The translations under genes were made by a program, and so were the position numbers. Positions 49,672-57,535 of a stretch of 64,000 nt of DNA are shown here, piece after piece. This DNA comes from Prochlorococcus sp. AG-402-L18 (GTDB lineage: Bacteria; Cyanobacteriota; Cyanobacteriia; PCC-6307; Cyanobiaceae), in the NCBI GenBank assembly GCA_003216725.1, contig QCIL01000002.1, positions 1-64,000 of the forward strand, in the 5' to 3' direction. The first letter of the stretch is position 1. Each line of letters starts with the position of its first letter. Below the pieces are notes generated by a model that worked only from the letters and a program-made list of their open reading frames with translations, made no database searches and was not told the origin of the DNA.

Positions 49672-50592
49672 ATGAAAATTCTTGTAATGGGTGGCACTAG
49701 ATTTGTTGGCAAGTCTTTGGTTGGAAAGTTATTAAGTCAAAATAATGATATTGATATTTTTACGAGAGGTAATAAAGCTAATCCTAAAAAGACAAATTTA
49801 ATTAAGGGTGATAGGAATAAATTAGAAAGTATTGTTAAGCTAAGAAATGAAAAATATGATGTTGTCTATGATATTTCTGGACGAGAGTTAGAACAAACGA
49901 AACTTCTTATAGAAAATTTAGATAACTCTTTTCAGAGATATATTTATGTCAGCTCTGCAGGGGTTTATAAAGATAATTGCGAACTGCCCTTATCTGAAAA
50001 CGATCCCATTGATCCATATAGTCGGCACAAAGGAAAATTTGAGACAGAAAATTGGTTGATAAAACAGAAGATTCCTTTTACAAGTTTTAGACCTACTTAT
50101 ATTTATGGTCCAGGAAATTATAATAAAATTGAAAATTGGTTTTTTGAGAGATTATTTACCAATAAAGCTATCCCAATGCCCGGTGATGGGTCTTTAATTA
50201 CTCAGCTAGGCCATGTTTCTGATCTGACTGATGTAATGATTAGATGCATAAATTTTGAAAATTCTAAAAATAATATTTACAATTGTTCAGGTGAAAAAGG
50301 AGTTACCATTAAGGGGCTAATTTATAACTGTGCAGAAGTTCTTGGATTAAACAAAAATGATATTACTCTAAAAACATTTGATTATCAAAAATTAGATCCT
50401 AAATCTCGAAAGGGATTTCCAATTAGATTAAATCATTATCAGACTGATATCTCTAAGATTAAAAGTGATTTAAAGTGGGTGCCAACTTTTGATTTGCTTA
50501 ATGGTTTAAAGAATAGTTTTATTAACGATTTTAATTACAAAAAGAGTGAGGGGTTTGACGAAAATTCAGATAAGATTCTTTTTAATTTTTAA
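49672..50592 (+). CDS. NAD-dependent epimerase/CSP41-like protein
   Basis: A 306-residue extended SDR. The Rossmann loop ILVMGGTRFVGKSLVGKLL, the RNA-binding-type sequence FQRYIYVSSAGVY, the SDR Tyr-Lys site (YSRHKGKFETE, about 125) and FRPTYIYGPGNYNKIENWFF (split: PTYIYGPGNY) match the cyanobacterial/plastid CSP41 branch, whose plastid members bind rRNA and mRNA. An in-frame TTG at 49666 also exists; the ATG at 49672 is preferred. The 3' end overlaps pgsA by 27 bp. Confidence 0.87.
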   Translation: MKILVMGGTRFVGKSLVGKLLSQNNDIDIFTRGNKANPKKTNLIKGDRNKLESIVKLRNEKYDVVYDISGRELEQTKLLIENLDNSFQRYIYVSSAGVYKDNCELPLSENDPIDPYSRHKGKFETENWLIKQKIPFTSFRPTYIYGPGNYNKIENWFFERLFTNKAIPMPGDGSLITQLGHVSDLTDVMIRCINFENSKNNIYNCSGEKGVTIKGLIYNCAEVLGLNKNDITLKTFDYQKLDPKSRKGFPIRLNHYQTDISKIKSDLKWVPTFDLLNGLKNSFINDFNYKKSEGFDENSDKILFNF

Positions 50593-51105
50593 ATATCCCA
50601 ATAAAGTCACAAAAGTCAGTAAGAAACCTAACCAATAAAAAATTAAAGCCAAATTATTCAATAAGCTTATTTTTAATGGAGTAAAGAAGGTCATAACAGA
50701 AAGAAAAAAGAAGAATGTTTTAAATTTTCCTAACTGAGATGCTGGTAAACCGTCTTTTGCGGAGTTCCTCAGGCTAGAGATAATTAATTCTCTAAATAAA
50801 ATTAATGTCAAAGACCAGAAAGGTATTAAATTATTTTTGCAAAGGAAAATCAAAGGAATTAAATAGAATACTTTATCGCTTAAGGGATCAAGGATGGCTC
50901 CTAATTTGGTTTTAAGATTAAATTTCCTTGCAATTAACCCGTCAAAATAATCAGTTAAACCTCCAATAATAATCAATATAAAAACATAAAAAGGTTTGTT
51001 AATTTCTAAAAAAAGTATTAATGGAAATACAAGTATTAGGCGAGATATAGATAATAAATTGGGAATATTCAATGCCAAACTTTTAAGATTTTTTTTAAAT
51101 AACAA
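50566..51105 (-). CDS. pgsA: CDP-diacylglycerol-glycerol-3-phosphate phosphatidyltransferase
   Basis: A 179-residue inner-membrane enzyme producing PG-phosphate, essential for thylakoid phosphatidylglycerol. It has four to five spans, and the CDP-alcohol motif DYFDGLIARKFNLKTKLGAI with DPLSDK (D-x2-DG-x2-AR-x8-G-x3-D-x3-D) lies near residue 50. It is divergent from the following PPC gene. Confidence 0.93.
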   Translation of the reverse strand: MLFKKNLKSLALNIPNLLSISRLILVFPLILFLEINKPFYVFILIIIGGLTDYFDGLIARKFNLKTKLGAILDPLSDKVFYLIPLIFLCKNNLIPFWSLTLILFRELIISSLRNSAKDGLPASQLGKFKTFFFFLSVMTFFTPLKISLLNNLALIFYWLGFLLTFVTLLGYLKIKKNLI

Positions 51106-51288
51106 ATTAGTTTTTGTATATAAAAAATATATTACACTCTCAACAAGCTTAAATTTTCAGTAAGTTTTTAAAATTATTTTAATACAAGATTCTAAAATTC
51201 AATTTAAATCTGAATCCTAAAAATTATAAACTCAACTTCTCTTTATGATTGATGATGTTTTATATTACAAAATTATTACTTATATCTA

Positions 51289-51900
51289 ATGCAGCCTCAT
51301 AGCATAAAGCTATCTCCAGAATCTGATTTGATAAATTCAATTAAAGAATATTCTTTATCGAATAATTTATACGGGTATGTTTCTGGAGTGGTTGGCAATC
51401 TTAGAACAGTTTGTATTCAATGCCCAGGAAATCAAGAGATAAATAAATTCGAGGGTAATCTAGAGATAGTTTCTTTAAATGGACATTTTAATAAAGGAGA
51501 GGTTCATTTACATTTAAGTTTTGCAGATGAGGGATGTAATGTCTTTGGCGGACATCTTGAGGAGGGATGTATTGTAAAAAAAGGTACTGATATATTATTA
51601 CTTTCTTTTGAACAAAAAATTATTAATGTTTCAAGTAATGATTTATTAAAAAATGAATCACGTGTAAAAGCATATATTTTAAAGGATTGTCCTTGGTCTA
51701 AAAGAGCAATTAGGTTGCTCAATTCTTTATCTATCTCTCATGAAGTTACTTTAATAAATAATGATGAGAGCTTTCAAAAAATAAAAGCTCAAAGTGGCCA
51801 TAATACTTTCCCTCAAATATTTTTGGATAATAAATTTTTTGGAGGATATGATGAGCTTTCAGAACAAGCAAAATTGGATAACTTAAGTTCATTCAAGTAA
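51289..51900 (+). CDS. PPC/DUF296 domain fused to a glutaredoxin domain
   Basis: A 203-residue two-domain protein. Residues 1-115 form a PPC/DUF296-type trimeric beta domain (YGYVSGVVGNLRTVCIQCPG, LNGHFNKGEVHLHLSFADE, conserved GHL in VFGGHLEEGC). Residues about 124-200 form a glutaredoxin domain (VKAYILKDCPWSKRAIRLL, HNTFPQIFLDNKFFGGYDEL). The active site is CPWS, a monothiol site. Monothiol glutaredoxins usually bind Fe-S clusters or glutathione. The fusion partner gives no enzyme activity that I can name. Confidence 0.85.
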   Translation: MQPHSIKLSPESDLINSIKEYSLSNNLYGYVSGVVGNLRTVCIQCPGNQEINKFEGNLEIVSLNGHFNKGEVHLHLSFADEGCNVFGGHLEEGCIVKKGTDILLLSFEQKIINVSSNDLLKNESRVKAYILKDCPWSKRAIRLLNSLSISHEVTLINNDESFQKIKAQSGHNTFPQIFLDNKFFGGYDELSEQAKLDNLSSFK

Positions 51901-51910
51901 TCTAAATTTT

Positions 51911-52099
51911 TTAACTATCACGATTAGTAAGCTTTTCAGCAACTAATTCGTCCTCTAACTGCTTTATTAACCTTGATACAAGATTTTGAAATTCTGGTTG
52001 ACAACCTTTAAATGCAGCTTTATGTCTTATTGGTTCATTTCTAGTTCTTAAATCAGTAAGCATTAATTGTAATGCGTCAATTTTGGGATTTATTTTCAT
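51911..52099 (-). CDS. Small hypothetical protein, 62 aa
   Basis: A helical, charged 62-residue protein with no signal peptide (KIDALQLMLTDLRTRNEPIR, SRLIKQLEDELVAEKL). It is 10 bp from the end of the glutaredoxin-fusion gene on the other strand and 26 bp upstream of the NAD-binding gene's stop. The family is not recognised, but the codon use and clean start support a gene. Confidence 0.65.
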   Translation of the reverse strand: MKINPKIDALQLMLTDLRTRNEPIRHKAAFKGCQPEFQNLVSRLIKQLEDELVAEKLTNRDS

Positions 52100-52125
52100 A
52101 GTTTTATTTTATATAGTTACATCTT

Positions 52126-52785
52126 TTAAATAATTTGCATAGCTTTTTTAAAAGATATCTTTTTATTATCATTCGAACTTGTTACTTCTATTAATTTATT
52201 TATGGATTCTTTGTTTTTTAAAGAATCTATACAACATTGAGCTACTAATCTTCTTGGAATTGATCCATTAATTTGAGTATCCTCTTTTGAATAATTTACA
52301 TTTTCTGATTTTATATCTTCATTTTCCTTTAATCCTCCAGGTCTAATAATAGTCCATTCGAAATTTGAATTTCGTAGAAAGTTTTCACCTATTTTCTTCC
52401 AAATAAGAATTAAACCAAATAAGTTTAATGGGTGAAATAACTTTCCAGTACAAAGAGAACTTACTAAAATAACTCTCTTAATGCCAACTCTTTTACAACT
52501 CTCCAATTGCCTGTATACCCCTAATGCATCAACCTTTGCAGGACCGGTTAAATCTAATGATGCTCTCGCACCAGTAGCAATTACCAAAGCATCAATACCT
52601 TTAAAAGCTTTATCAAGTTCTTTTTTATTATCTAACGAAACTCTAATTGTTTCTAAACTCTCAAGACCTTCTGAAATTTTTGAATTCTTTCTAATAATTT
52701 GTCTTACTTTATATCCCTTCTTAACAGCCTCTTGAGAAATTCTATAACCTGTTTTACCAGATGCGCCAGTAATTGCTATTTTCAT
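52126..52785 (-). CDS. NmrA/atypical SDR NAD(P)-binding protein
   Basis: A 219-residue Rossmann protein beginning IAITGASGKTGYRISQEAVK, an SDR_a5-like loop. The pattern GIDALVIATGARASLDLTGPAKVD and IKRVILVSSLCTGKLFHP is typical of the Tic62-type atypical SDRs in oxygenic phototrophs. The usual catalytic Tyr-x3-Lys is not evident, so a binding or reductase-regulatory role is more likely than catalysis. Confidence 0.83.
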   Translation of the reverse strand: MKIAITGASGKTGYRISQEAVKKGYKVRQIIRKNSKISEGLESLETIRVSLDNKKELDKAFKGIDALVIATGARASLDLTGPAKVDALGVYRQLESCKRVGIKRVILVSSLCTGKLFHPLNLFGLILIWKKIGENFLRNSNFEWTIIRPGGLKENEDIKSENVNYSKEDTQINGSIPRRLVAQCCIDSLKNKESINKLIEVTSSNDNKKISFKKAMQII

Positions 52786-52819
52786 AATTAAAAACTAATT
52801 CAATTATTATATAAATTTC

Positions 52820-53473
52820 TTAGGGCTTTTTACATATAAATTTTTTTTTTCTTTTGGGATAAAGAGTACGACATAAATAACATTTTGTTCCATCACAGCC
52901 TCTAGCGGTGCAGTATTCTCTTCCATAAAAGATAATTTGCAAATGTAAATTATTCCATTCATTAATAGGAAATATTTTCTTGAGATCTTTTTCTGTCTGA
53001 ACTACGCTATCTCCATTTGATAAACCCCATCTTTGAGACAATCTGTGTATATGAGTATCAACTGGGAATGAGGGAATTTTGAACACTTGTGACATTACAA
53101 CTGATGCTGTTTTATGGCCTACCCCTGGAAGAGATTCAAGCTTCTCAAAAGTATTTGGAACTTTACTTTTATGTTTCTCAATCAAGAGTTTAGATAAGTT
53201 ATAAATATTCTTTGATTTTTGATTAGAAAGACCTAAAAATTTTATGTATTTATAAATGCCATTAATACCTAGCTTTACCATGTTTTCTGGATTATCTGCG
53301 ACCTTAAATAATTTTTTTGTTAATTCATTAACTTTCTTATCTGTTGATTGAGCACTTAAAACTACGGCCACAAGAAGTGTATATGCATTTGTATGATCAA
53401 GTGGTATTGGAGGCGATGGATATAACTTTTTCAGTTCATTGCTTATAATTTCTGCTCTTTCAGCCTTTCTCAT
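52820..53473 (-). CDS. nth: Endonuclease III
   Basis: A 217-residue base-excision glycosylase/AP lyase. The helix-hairpin-helix has LESLPGVGHKTASVVM with the catalytic Lys in GHKTA (about 120), and the catalytic Asp is in PVDTHIHRLSQRWG (about 138). The Fe-S cluster cysteines read CTARGCDGTKCYLC, a spacing of 4-4-2 between cysteines. This differs from the E. coli 6-2-5 arrangement, so cluster binding may differ. It repairs oxidised pyrimidines. Confidence 0.93.
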   Translation of the reverse strand: MRKAERAEIISNELKKLYPSPPIPLDHTNAYTLLVAVVLSAQSTDKKVNELTKKLFKVADNPENMVKLGINGIYKYIKFLGLSNQKSKNIYNLSKLLIEKHKSKVPNTFEKLESLPGVGHKTASVVMSQVFKIPSFPVDTHIHRLSQRWGLSNGDSVVQTEKDLKKIFPINEWNNLHLQIIFYGREYCTARGCDGTKCYLCRTLYPKRKKKFICKKP

Positions 53474-53569
53474 TAAATTTGTTAGATTATTTGGTGTATA
53501 AAATTATACAAGAGAAATTTTAGGTTAATATTATCTGCTAATTTAATATACTAAAATATAAAAAATTTA

Positions 53570-54628
53570 GTGAAAAATGATGCGTTAATAATTGAAGATT
53601 TGCATCATAAATATGATAGGCGAGAATATTCAGATTTGATATTAAATAAAATTAACTTAAAAATTGAGAATGGCGAATTATTAGGTTTGCTTGGTCCCTC
53701 TGGGTGTGGAAAAACTACTCTTCTGAGATTAATCGCAGGCTTCGAATATCCTTATAAAGGAAGGATTTCTTTAAATGATAAGGAAATTTCAAGTAGGGAA
53801 AAAATTCTTAGCCCTGAGAAAAGAAATATTGGTATGGTTTTTCAAGACTATGCACTTTTCCCTCACTTAACTGTTATGGAAAATGTAATGTTTGGTTTGA
53901 AAAACAAAAAAGATAGATCTAGAGTTGATTATTTACTAAATATTGTTGGTCTTGAAAGTTTTGTTGGAAGGTATCCACATGAATTGTCTGGAGGCCAAAA
54001 ACAAAGACTTGCAATTGCGAGGGCTCTTGCTCCAGGTACAAATTTTATTTTATTAGATGAACCCTTTTGTAGTCTTGATATGCATGTCAAACTTAAATTG
54101 AGAAGTGAACTCCCAAATATTCTAAAAGGTTGTAATGCAAGCGGATTGATGGTTACTCATGATCCTGAAGAGGCCATGTCGATTTGCGATAAAGTTGCAG
54201 TTATGAATGAAGGGAAAATTCATCAAATTGATACGCCAATTAAACTTTTAAATAATCCTAAGACTATATTTGTTAGTAGTTTTATTTTGGGAAATAATAT
54301 TCTTAAAATAAAAAAAGAAGGCGATTCTTATTTCTCTTGCTTAGGTAGGTTAGATTCTTCAAGTTTATTAGTAAATAATGACTTTGAATATATGTCAATT
54401 TCTCCAAAATTTATTTCAATTAAGAATTCACAAAATGGTAATGGAATTGTTCTCTCTAGAGAGTTCCTTGGGGAATATTTTATTTATAAAGTATCTATTA
54501 ATGGAGAAAAGTTAAGGGTAAAAACAAATAATAATAATCTTCTTAATATTGGTGATAAATGTTCTATTAATATTAATAAAAAAATTTTTTATTTTTTATA
54601 TCCTGGTGCTAAAAAGATTAACTTATAG
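53570..54628 (+). CDS. Iron-type ABC transporter ATPase (FbpC/FutC-like)
   Basis: A 352-residue ATPase from GTG 53570. It has Walker A GPSGCGKTTLLRLIAGFE, signature LSGGQKQRLAIARALAPGT, Walker B ILLDEPFCSLD and the H-loop VTHDPEEAMS, followed by a TOBE-like C-terminal region (about 240-350). This is the CUT1/ferric-iron/spermidine class. The linked ferritin and a Fur-like box support iron, but no permease or binding protein is adjacent, so substrate is an inference. Confidence 0.85.
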   Translation: MKNDALIIEDLHHKYDRREYSDLILNKINLKIENGELLGLLGPSGCGKTTLLRLIAGFEYPYKGRISLNDKEISSREKILSPEKRNIGMVFQDYALFPHLTVMENVMFGLKNKKDRSRVDYLLNIVGLESFVGRYPHELSGGQKQRLAIARALAPGTNFILLDEPFCSLDMHVKLKLRSELPNILKGCNASGLMVTHDPEEAMSICDKVAVMNEGKIHQIDTPIKLLNNPKTIFVSSFILGNNILKIKKEGDSYFSCLGRLDSSSLLVNNDFEYMSISPKFISIKNSQNGNGIVLSREFLGEYFIYKVSINGEKLRVKTNNNNLLNIGDKCSININKKIFYFLYPGAKKINL

Positions 54629-54636
54629 TTATTAAA

Positions 54637-54714
54637 TTATAGGCAATTACACTTTCCACCTTTCCAATTTGAGCATTTTTTCTTTTTACATTTCTTCTTT
54701 TTATTATTGTACAT
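54637..54714 (-). CDS. Candidate 25-residue Cys/Lys-rich peptide
   Basis: A short minus-strand ORF: MYNNKKKKCKKKKCSNWKGG then KCNCL. Four Cys in 25 residues with Lys spacers look like a metal-binding mini-peptide. ATG at 54714, TAA at 54637. It lies 8 bp past the ABC ATPase stop, facing the opposite way, and is divergent from ferritin with a Fur-like box between. It is too short for certainty; homologous conservation would decide. Confidence 0.45.
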   Translation of the reverse strand: MYNNKKKKCKKKKCSNWKGGKCNCL

Positions 54715-54770
54715 TTTATTAATTAATACCAACTTATATTCTTCACATTCAAAATTCATTGCTTTGTATT

Positions 54771-54789
54771 GCTATTGATATTCATTATC
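54771..54789 (+). promoter_or_regulatory. Fur-like box in the ferritin promoter
   Basis: GCTATTGATATTCATTATC matches the palindromic Fur consensus at 15 of 19 positions by hand count. It lies 86 bp before the ferritin ATG and 57 bp before the Cys-rich peptide ATG on the other strand, so it may control either or both. Fur binding is predicted, not shown. Confidence 0.55.
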
Positions 54790-54874
54790 ATATTCTTCTA
54801 TGTATTTTGTTTGAAGATATAATTACTAATTTATACAAAATGTTGTATTATTTATTTAGTTTCTTATCTGTAAA

Positions 54875-55426
54875 ATGTCTGAGAATAATTTAAAAACAAA
54901 AAAATTAATTAATTATGGTCCCTCAGGAAGGGCGGTTGCTCAGCCAATGGACGATTTGTTGTTGGATAATTTTTTCGAGCACTTAACAATGGAAAGATAC
55001 GCAAATGTACAATATTTTGCAATTTACTTATGGTTTCAAGAACATGATTTAAATGGATTCGCATCTTATTTTTTAAATGAATCTCAAGGAGAAATGGAAC
55101 ACGCTCATAAGTTTGCTAATTACTTAATTGCTCGTGGTCAAAACGTCAAACTTAAAGAATTAGCTGCTCCAATTCAGAAGTGGGATTCTATTGAAGAATT
55201 AATATCTTATTCTTTTAATATGGAAGCTGATCTTACTGCTTCTTTACAACAACTTTATTCTATTTCAGAACGGATTTCAGACACAAGGTCAAATGTATTT
55301 CTAGATCCCATTGTAGAGGCACAAACAAAATCAGAAGATGAATTTGCCAATATTCTTGGTAAGGTTAAATTCGCAGACAATCAGCCCTCTGCATTATTGT
55401 TAATAGATAGTGAATTAAATAAATAA
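54875..55426 (+). CDS. ftn: Ferritin (bacterial non-heme)
   Basis: A 183-residue four-helix ferritin subunit. The ferroxidase residues are visible in HLTMERYANVQYFAIYLW (Glu in helix A), ESQGEMEHAHKFANYL (helix B Glu-x2-His) and the later Glu of EAQTKSEDEFANIL. Twenty-four subunits make an iron-storage shell. An N-terminal extension (LINYGPSGRAVAQPM) is slightly longer than usual. It is followed by a convergent small gene (12 bp overlap). Confidence 0.95.
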   Translation: MSENNLKTKKLINYGPSGRAVAQPMDDLLLDNFFEHLTMERYANVQYFAIYLWFQEHDLNGFASYFLNESQGEMEHAHKFANYLIARGQNVKLKELAAPIQKWDSIEELISYSFNMEADLTASLQQLYSISERISDTRSNVFLDPIVEAQTKSEDEFANILGKVKFADNQPSALLLIDSELNK

Positions 55427-55702
55427 ATTTCTTTTTAATTTAGTATCTATAATTATCCTATTACATATTTCTAACAACATCTTAGAAAACGATAATTGTT
55501 CATTAGAGCTACTATTTAATAAATTTGCTATCGAGGATATTTCATTCACTCTTTCAATTATTGATTTGTTCTCAATAATTAACCTTTCTTTCAATCGGTC
55601 ATTTGATGTATGTAGATAAGTTTGTTGTATATTTTTTATTCTGGAAGATAAGAAATCAATCTCCTGGAATAAGTTATTTACGATGCATTCGGATTCAGCC
55701 AT
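55415..55702 (-). CDS. Small helical hypothetical protein
   Basis: A 95-residue, mostly helical protein with many Asn, Leu and Ile (CIVNNLFQEIDFLSSRIKNI, SFSKMLLEICNRIIIDTKL). No domain is recognised. It is 6 bp downstream of the Crp/Fnr regulator gene and is probably cotranscribed with it, which links it to iron control by position only. Confidence 0.65.
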   Translation of the reverse strand: MAESECIVNNLFQEIDFLSSRIKNIQQTYLHTSNDRLKERLIIENKSIIERVNEISSIANLLNSSSNEQLSFSKMLLEICNRIIIDTKLKRNLFI

Positions 55703-55708
55703 ATCAAT

Positions 55709-56296
55709 TTAAATTAAAGAAGATTCAATAAAAGAAGGATCAACACTTACTGTTTGGGTCCCTACAGGAGCTATCAACAACTCTGAAGATCTTAATTTAG
55801 AAATCAATCTTGTTGATGTTACTCTTGTTGAACCTATTAATTCCCCTATTCTTTCATGTGTAAGTCTGAAAGGTAGTTCACACCAATTACCACATCTTCT
55901 ACCAAGACGATTTACCAAAATAGAAAATAATGCTTGAAGTCTTTGTTCTGCATTACCTAAGTGTCTAATTCTAAGTAATTGAAGAGTCCATTCATTAACG
56001 GCATCAAAACCAACATTTTCAGCAATATTTACGTTACTGCGAAAAGATAGATCTGTTAAAGCTTCTACACAAACACCATCACTACATAATAAATCTGTTC
56101 TTAATTGATCACCTGACTGCAGAAAAGCAAGAGTCATCCCTTCTGTCTCTTCACATGGACAATATACTCTCGCTATTCCACTTTCTACCTCTAAACAGGT
56201 ACCTTTTGGCCTTGAGGAAGGATCGATAAGTACAGATTGACCTGTAATTATTCTTACTGACTTTGTTGCGCATTCCCCGTAATTATGGAAGTTCAT
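55709..56296 (-). CDS. Cys-rich Crp/Fnr-family transcription regulator
   Basis: A 195-residue regulator from ATG 56296; a longer frame from 56332 would run through the Fur-like box and is rejected. The N-terminal cNMP-like beta barrel (about 15-95) lacks obvious cAMP ligands. The long helix (about 100-140) and C-terminal winged helix LTHERIGELIGSTRVTSTRL follow. Eight cysteines sit in C9, C34, C46-P-C48, C71-x4-C76 and C135-x3-C139, which could bind metal or Fe-S. It is likely Fur-controlled and may link iron status to transcription. Confidence 0.88.
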   Translation of the reverse strand: MNFHNYGECATKSVRIITGQSVLIDPSSRPKGTCLEVESGIARVYCPCEETEGMTLAFLQSGDQLRTDLLCSDGVCVEALTDLSFRSNVNIAENVGFDAVNEWTLQLLRIRHLGNAEQRLQALFSILVNRLGRRCGNWCELPFRLTHERIGELIGSTRVTSTRLISKLRSSELLIAPVGTQTVSVDPSFIESSLI

Positions 56297-56311
56297 ATAT
56301 GGAATATATTT

Positions 56312-56330
56312 GATAATGAGAATTATTATC
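56312..56330 (+). promoter_or_regulatory. Strong Fur-like box upstream of the Crp/Fnr gene
   Basis: GATAATGAGAATTATTATC matches the classical 19-bp Fur box at 17 positions (mismatches at 9 and 13). It sits 16 bp upstream of the chosen Crp/Fnr start at 56296, so bound Fur would block that leftward promoter. It is the clearest regulatory site in the window. Confidence 0.75.
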
Positions 56331-56356
56331 AATTATGGACTATTTAATTATTAATT

Positions 56357-56375
56357 GCAATAGATTCTCATTATC
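56357..56375 (-). promoter_or_regulatory. Second Fur-like half-palindrome
   Basis: On the minus strand GATAATGAGAATCTATTGC matches 14 of 19 Fur positions, with a perfect left half (GATAATGA). It lies between the two divergent genes, 45 bp inside the gap from the first box. Confidence 0.45.
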
Positions 56376-56426
56376 AAATATAATTTTGAATTTTTTCTTT
56401 ACAAATAATTTCGAGAATATAATAGA

Positions 56427-56445
56427 AATAATGAGAATTTTATTT
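56427..56445 (+). promoter_or_regulatory. Third weak Fur-like sequence near the zinc-ribbon gene
   Basis: AATAATGAGAATTTTATTT repeats the AATGAGAAT core of the two stronger boxes and lies 11 bp upstream of the ATG at 56456. About 12 of 19 positions match, so binding alone would be weak, but the shared core is not expected by chance three times in 134 bp. Confidence 0.35.
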
Positions 56446-56455
56446 AAATAAAAGT

Positions 56456-56647
56456 ATGAGCGGTATTAAGGTATGCAAAATTTGTGGCTGTACTGAACTT
56501 ATTTCTGACAGATCATTGGGAGGTAAAATGATCTGTGCTAGATGTGGTAGTTCTATATTTGTAAATAAGACCCCCTTACCTTTAAGTAATAGAAAGATTA
56601 TTTATTTATTTATTTTCTTTTTAATTTTATTGTTAGTTATTATTTAG
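56456..56647 (+). CDS. Small zinc-ribbon membrane protein
   Basis: A 63-residue protein with a zinc-ribbon (CKICGCTELI, then MICARCGSS; CxxC-x17-CxxC spacing) followed by one membrane span (about 43-62, KIIYLFIFFLILLLVII). The plan resembles metal-site or redox anchored peptides in picocyanobacteria. It is divergent from the Crp/Fnr gene across Fur-like sites, so iron regulation is likely. Its stop overlaps the opposing ATPase gene by 8 bp. Confidence 0.75.
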   Translation: MSGIKVCKICGCTELISDRSLGGKMICARCGSSIFVNKTPLPLSNRKIIYLFIFFLILLLVII

Positions 56648-57431
56648 TATTTCTATAAACATTCCATTGATCCCGATATTTAATAACATCAATATTAATA
56701 TCAAATAAATTATTAATGTTGTCCCTGTTTATAACTTCTCTCTGAGTCCCGTCAGCGATTATTTTTCTATCTTTAATCATTATGATTCTGTCAAAAATGT
56801 TTGTAATCATAGATAGATCATGCGTAGTACATATTATTTTGGTGTTTATTTTTGATAATTTATTAATTTGATCAATTACATAAAATCTTGATTTTATGTC
56901 TAAATTTGCAATTGGTTCATCTAGAATTAGAATCTCGGGATTATTTATTAAGGCTCTCGCTATCAGGACTATTTGTTTTTGTCCTTCAGATAAATGAGAA
57001 TAACATTTTTGGGATAAATCTATTAAATTCATGTTTTTTAAAAGTTCTTCTACTGATAAAAAATTTTTTTCTGATTTGCAGTTGACCTTACTATATGATC
57101 CATATAATCCACTAGTTATTAAATCAAAAACTTTTAATTTAGGGTTTATTCTCATTTTTATATCGTTATTAACTGTACTTATTTTTTCTCTCAGTTCCCA
57201 TATATTTAAATGTTCCTTATTAAATATTCTTAGGCTAGTCTTTTCTTTTATAACTGGATAAATATTTCTATTTATAAGTTCTATAATTGATGACTTGCCT
57301 GCACCATTAGGACCAATTAATACAATATTCTCATCGGATCTTAAATCAAGATTTAAATTTTTTATAACTTCATAACCATTTTTAAAACAACTTATATTTC
57401 TAGCCTCAAACCAATGATAACTTGCCATCAA
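56640..57431 (-). CDS. ABC transporter ATPase, orphan (ModF/ZnuC-like branch)
   Basis: A 263-residue ATPase: Walker A IGPNGAGKSSIIELI (about 40), signature LSEGQKQIVLIARALINNP (SEGQ, a known variant of SGGQ), Walker B ILDEPIANLD and H-loop TTHD. No permease or binding protein is encoded next to it; the only neighbours upstream are the 33-residue membrane peptide (its stop overlaps this start as TGATG) and the Rieske oxygenase. Whether it serves a distant transporter is open. Confidence 0.82.
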   Translation of the reverse strand: MMASYHWFEARNISCFKNGYEVIKNLNLDLRSDENIVLIGPNGAGKSSIIELINRNIYPVIKEKTSLRIFNKEHLNIWELREKISTVNNDIKMRINPKLKVFDLITSGLYGSYSKVNCKSEKNFLSVEELLKNMNLIDLSQKCYSHLSEGQKQIVLIARALINNPEILILDEPIANLDIKSRFYVIDQINKLSKINTKIICTTHDLSMITNIFDRIIMIKDRKIIADGTQREVINRDNINNLFDINIDVIKYRDQWNVYRNTK

Positions 57432-57529
57432 ATTTTGCTACTCCAAAATATAAACAATTGTATTGAGCTTATTAAGAAAATTATGAGATAAAGCCAATTA
57501 AGCCAAACTGGTCTATTAACTTTTTTCAT
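57428..57529 (-). CDS. 33-residue single-span membrane peptide
   Basis: ATG 57529 to TGA 57428, 33 residues: MKKVNRPVWLNWLYLIIFLI followed by SSIQLFIFWSSKI. A basic N-terminus and one hydrophobic span of about 22 residues make it a membrane peptide. It starts 6 bp after the Rieske oxygenase stop and overlaps the ATPase start by 4 bp (TGATG), which strongly suggests a translated, coupled cistron. It may tether the oxygenase or ATPase. Confidence 0.65.
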   Translation of the reverse strand: MKKVNRPVWLNWLYLIIFLISSIQLFIFWSSKI

Positions 57530-57535
57530 TATTAA

